This document shows, one piece after another, positions 63,520 through 64,000 of a DNA stretch of 64,000 nucleotides. This DNA is from Rhizobiales bacterium NRL2. GTDB lineage: Bacteria > Pseudomonadota > Alphaproteobacteria > Minwuiales > Minwuiaceae. Every line of letters starts with the position of its first letter. The first letter of the stretch is position 1. The notes under the pieces are model-generated. The model did no database searches and was not told where the DNA came from. It saw nothing but the letters and a program-made list of their open reading frames with translations. The translations under genes and the position numbers were made by a program. Location of the stretch: NCBI GenBank assembly GCA_001664005.1, contig CP016093.1, positions 1,123,001 to 1,187,000 on the forward strand, read 5' to 3'.

Positions 63520-64000
63520 CGACAACAGACCTCGAGAACTCAAGCCGGCGGCGCGGGCTTCACCGCGTCCTGCGGTTCCTTGCGATAGTCCCGGTCCTCG
63601 GCCTGCTTGTCCAGATCGGCGCTTGCGGTCCGACCTATCAGACGGCCGGGCCGCCGCGGACGGAGGCGGCGCTGACCGGAGACGCCCTGATCATGGCCGA
63701 CGGCTATAGTCTGCCGGTCCGCGTTCACCGCGCCTTGGGCCCGGAGCCTCTTGCGGTGGTGGTCGCGTTGCACGGCTTCAATGACTACAGCCACGCCTGG
63801 GCGGAATCGGCCGGACGCTGGTCCACCAACGGCCTGACGGTCTACGCCTATGATCAGCGGGGCTTCGGGCAGGCCGACCGGCCGGGTATCTGGCCGGGCG
63901 TCGACACGTTGACGGGGGATCTGCGCCAGGTCATCGGCGTGGTCAGGGAGCGTCATCCCGGCAAGCCGCTCTACCTCGTCGGCGAGAGCATGGGCGGCGC
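63513..64000 (+). CDS. Alpha/beta hydrolase (monoacylglycerol lipase-like), lipoprotein; runs off window
   Basis: 162 codons are present. A hydrophobic N-terminus with a lipobox-like QIGAC (Cys38) suggests membrane anchoring. VVALHGFNDYSHAWAESAGRW is the oxyanion region, YAYDQRGFGQADRPG the following strand, and LYLVGESMGGA the nucleophile elbow (GESMGG). The C-terminal Asp and His lie beyond the window. It is probably a monoglyceride- or lysolipid-type lipase. The ATG lies within the divergent SnoaL-like start. Confidence 0.82.
   Translation, partial: MTSTTDLENSSRRRGLHRVLRFLAIVPVLGLLVQIGACGPTYQTAGPPRTEAALTGDALIMADGYSLPVRVHRALGPEPLAVVVALHGFNDYSHAWAESAGRWSTNGLTVYAYDQRGFGQADRPGIWPGVDTLTGDLRQVIGVVRERHPGKPLYLVGESMGG

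Overview
The window looks like a chromosomal segment of a GC-rich alphaproteobacterium. A Rhodospirillales-like or related marine/soil lineage is an inference from gene order (pyrF-trpF-trpB; dnaA-dnaN-recF-gyrB), from two small PAS_5-type proteins that are common in that class, and from codon use. No rRNA or tRNA gene was recognised.

Layout. (1) 1-8.5 kb: pyrF-trpF-trpB on the minus strand, two PAS_5-like proteins flanking a secreted PQQ-type sugar dehydrogenase, a CmcJ/GA4-desaturase-like protein, a small membrane protein, a fatty acyl-CoA ligase and an alpha/beta hydrolase. (2) 8.8-18 kb: a bifunctional penicillin-binding protein, then the replication block dnaA-dnaN-recF-gyrB on the minus strand, and rpsT with a good promoter and a terminator-like hairpin. 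(3) 18-29.35 kb: a tightly coupled eight-gene minus-strand operon. It encodes a FAD subunit and a fused Fe-S/molybdopterin dehydrogenase, a 6-hydroxynicotinate-reductase-like Fe-S protein, a UPF0280 protein, a Rieske oxygenase, a MarR regulator and an ATP-type hydantoinase (HyuA/HyuB). It looks like a catabolic pathway for an N-heteroaromatic or cyclic-amide compound. (4) 29.4-35.9 kb: soeC, soeB and soeA (cytoplasmic sulfite dehydrogenase) with ccdA upstream on the same strand, and a divergent quinone oxidoreductase.

(5) 36.2-42.5 kb: a less GC-rich mobile segment. An outer-membrane-type gene is cut short beside a tyrosine integrase. ParA, a small secreted protein, a DnaQ-type exonuclease and a lipoprotein follow, and the segment ends in a complete IS3-family element with recognisable terminal repeats. 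The IS abuts the last 25 codons of a lost gene that was translationally coupled to a glycosyltransferase. (6) 42.5-51.9 kb: two glycosyltransferases, an unknown coiled-coil protein, a DadA-like dehydrogenase, an acetylpolyamine-amidohydrolase/HDAC homologue, a DUF922 protease-like protein, a coiled-coil porin coupled to a small lipoprotein, and a TPR protein.

(7) 52-62.5 kb: the most striking locus, a plus-strand electron-transfer cluster. It has a tetraheme cytochrome, a soluble protein fusing two cyclic-nucleotide-binding folds to a 16-cysteine four-[4Fe-4S] module, a b-type-like membrane protein, a membrane-anchored ten-CXXCH cytochrome with a cysteine-rich N-terminal domain, a five-CXXCH cytochrome, an outer-membrane beta-barrel, and a membrane-anchored flavin/[2Fe-2S] reductase. 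It ends in a strong rho-independent terminator. Nineteen c-type heme motifs, an outer-membrane barrel and a reductase together suggest a trans-envelope electron conduit that I do not match to a described system. (8) 62.5-64 kb: a uracil-DNA-glycosylase-like protein, a SnoaL-like protein, and a lipoprotein-type hydrolase that runs off the window.
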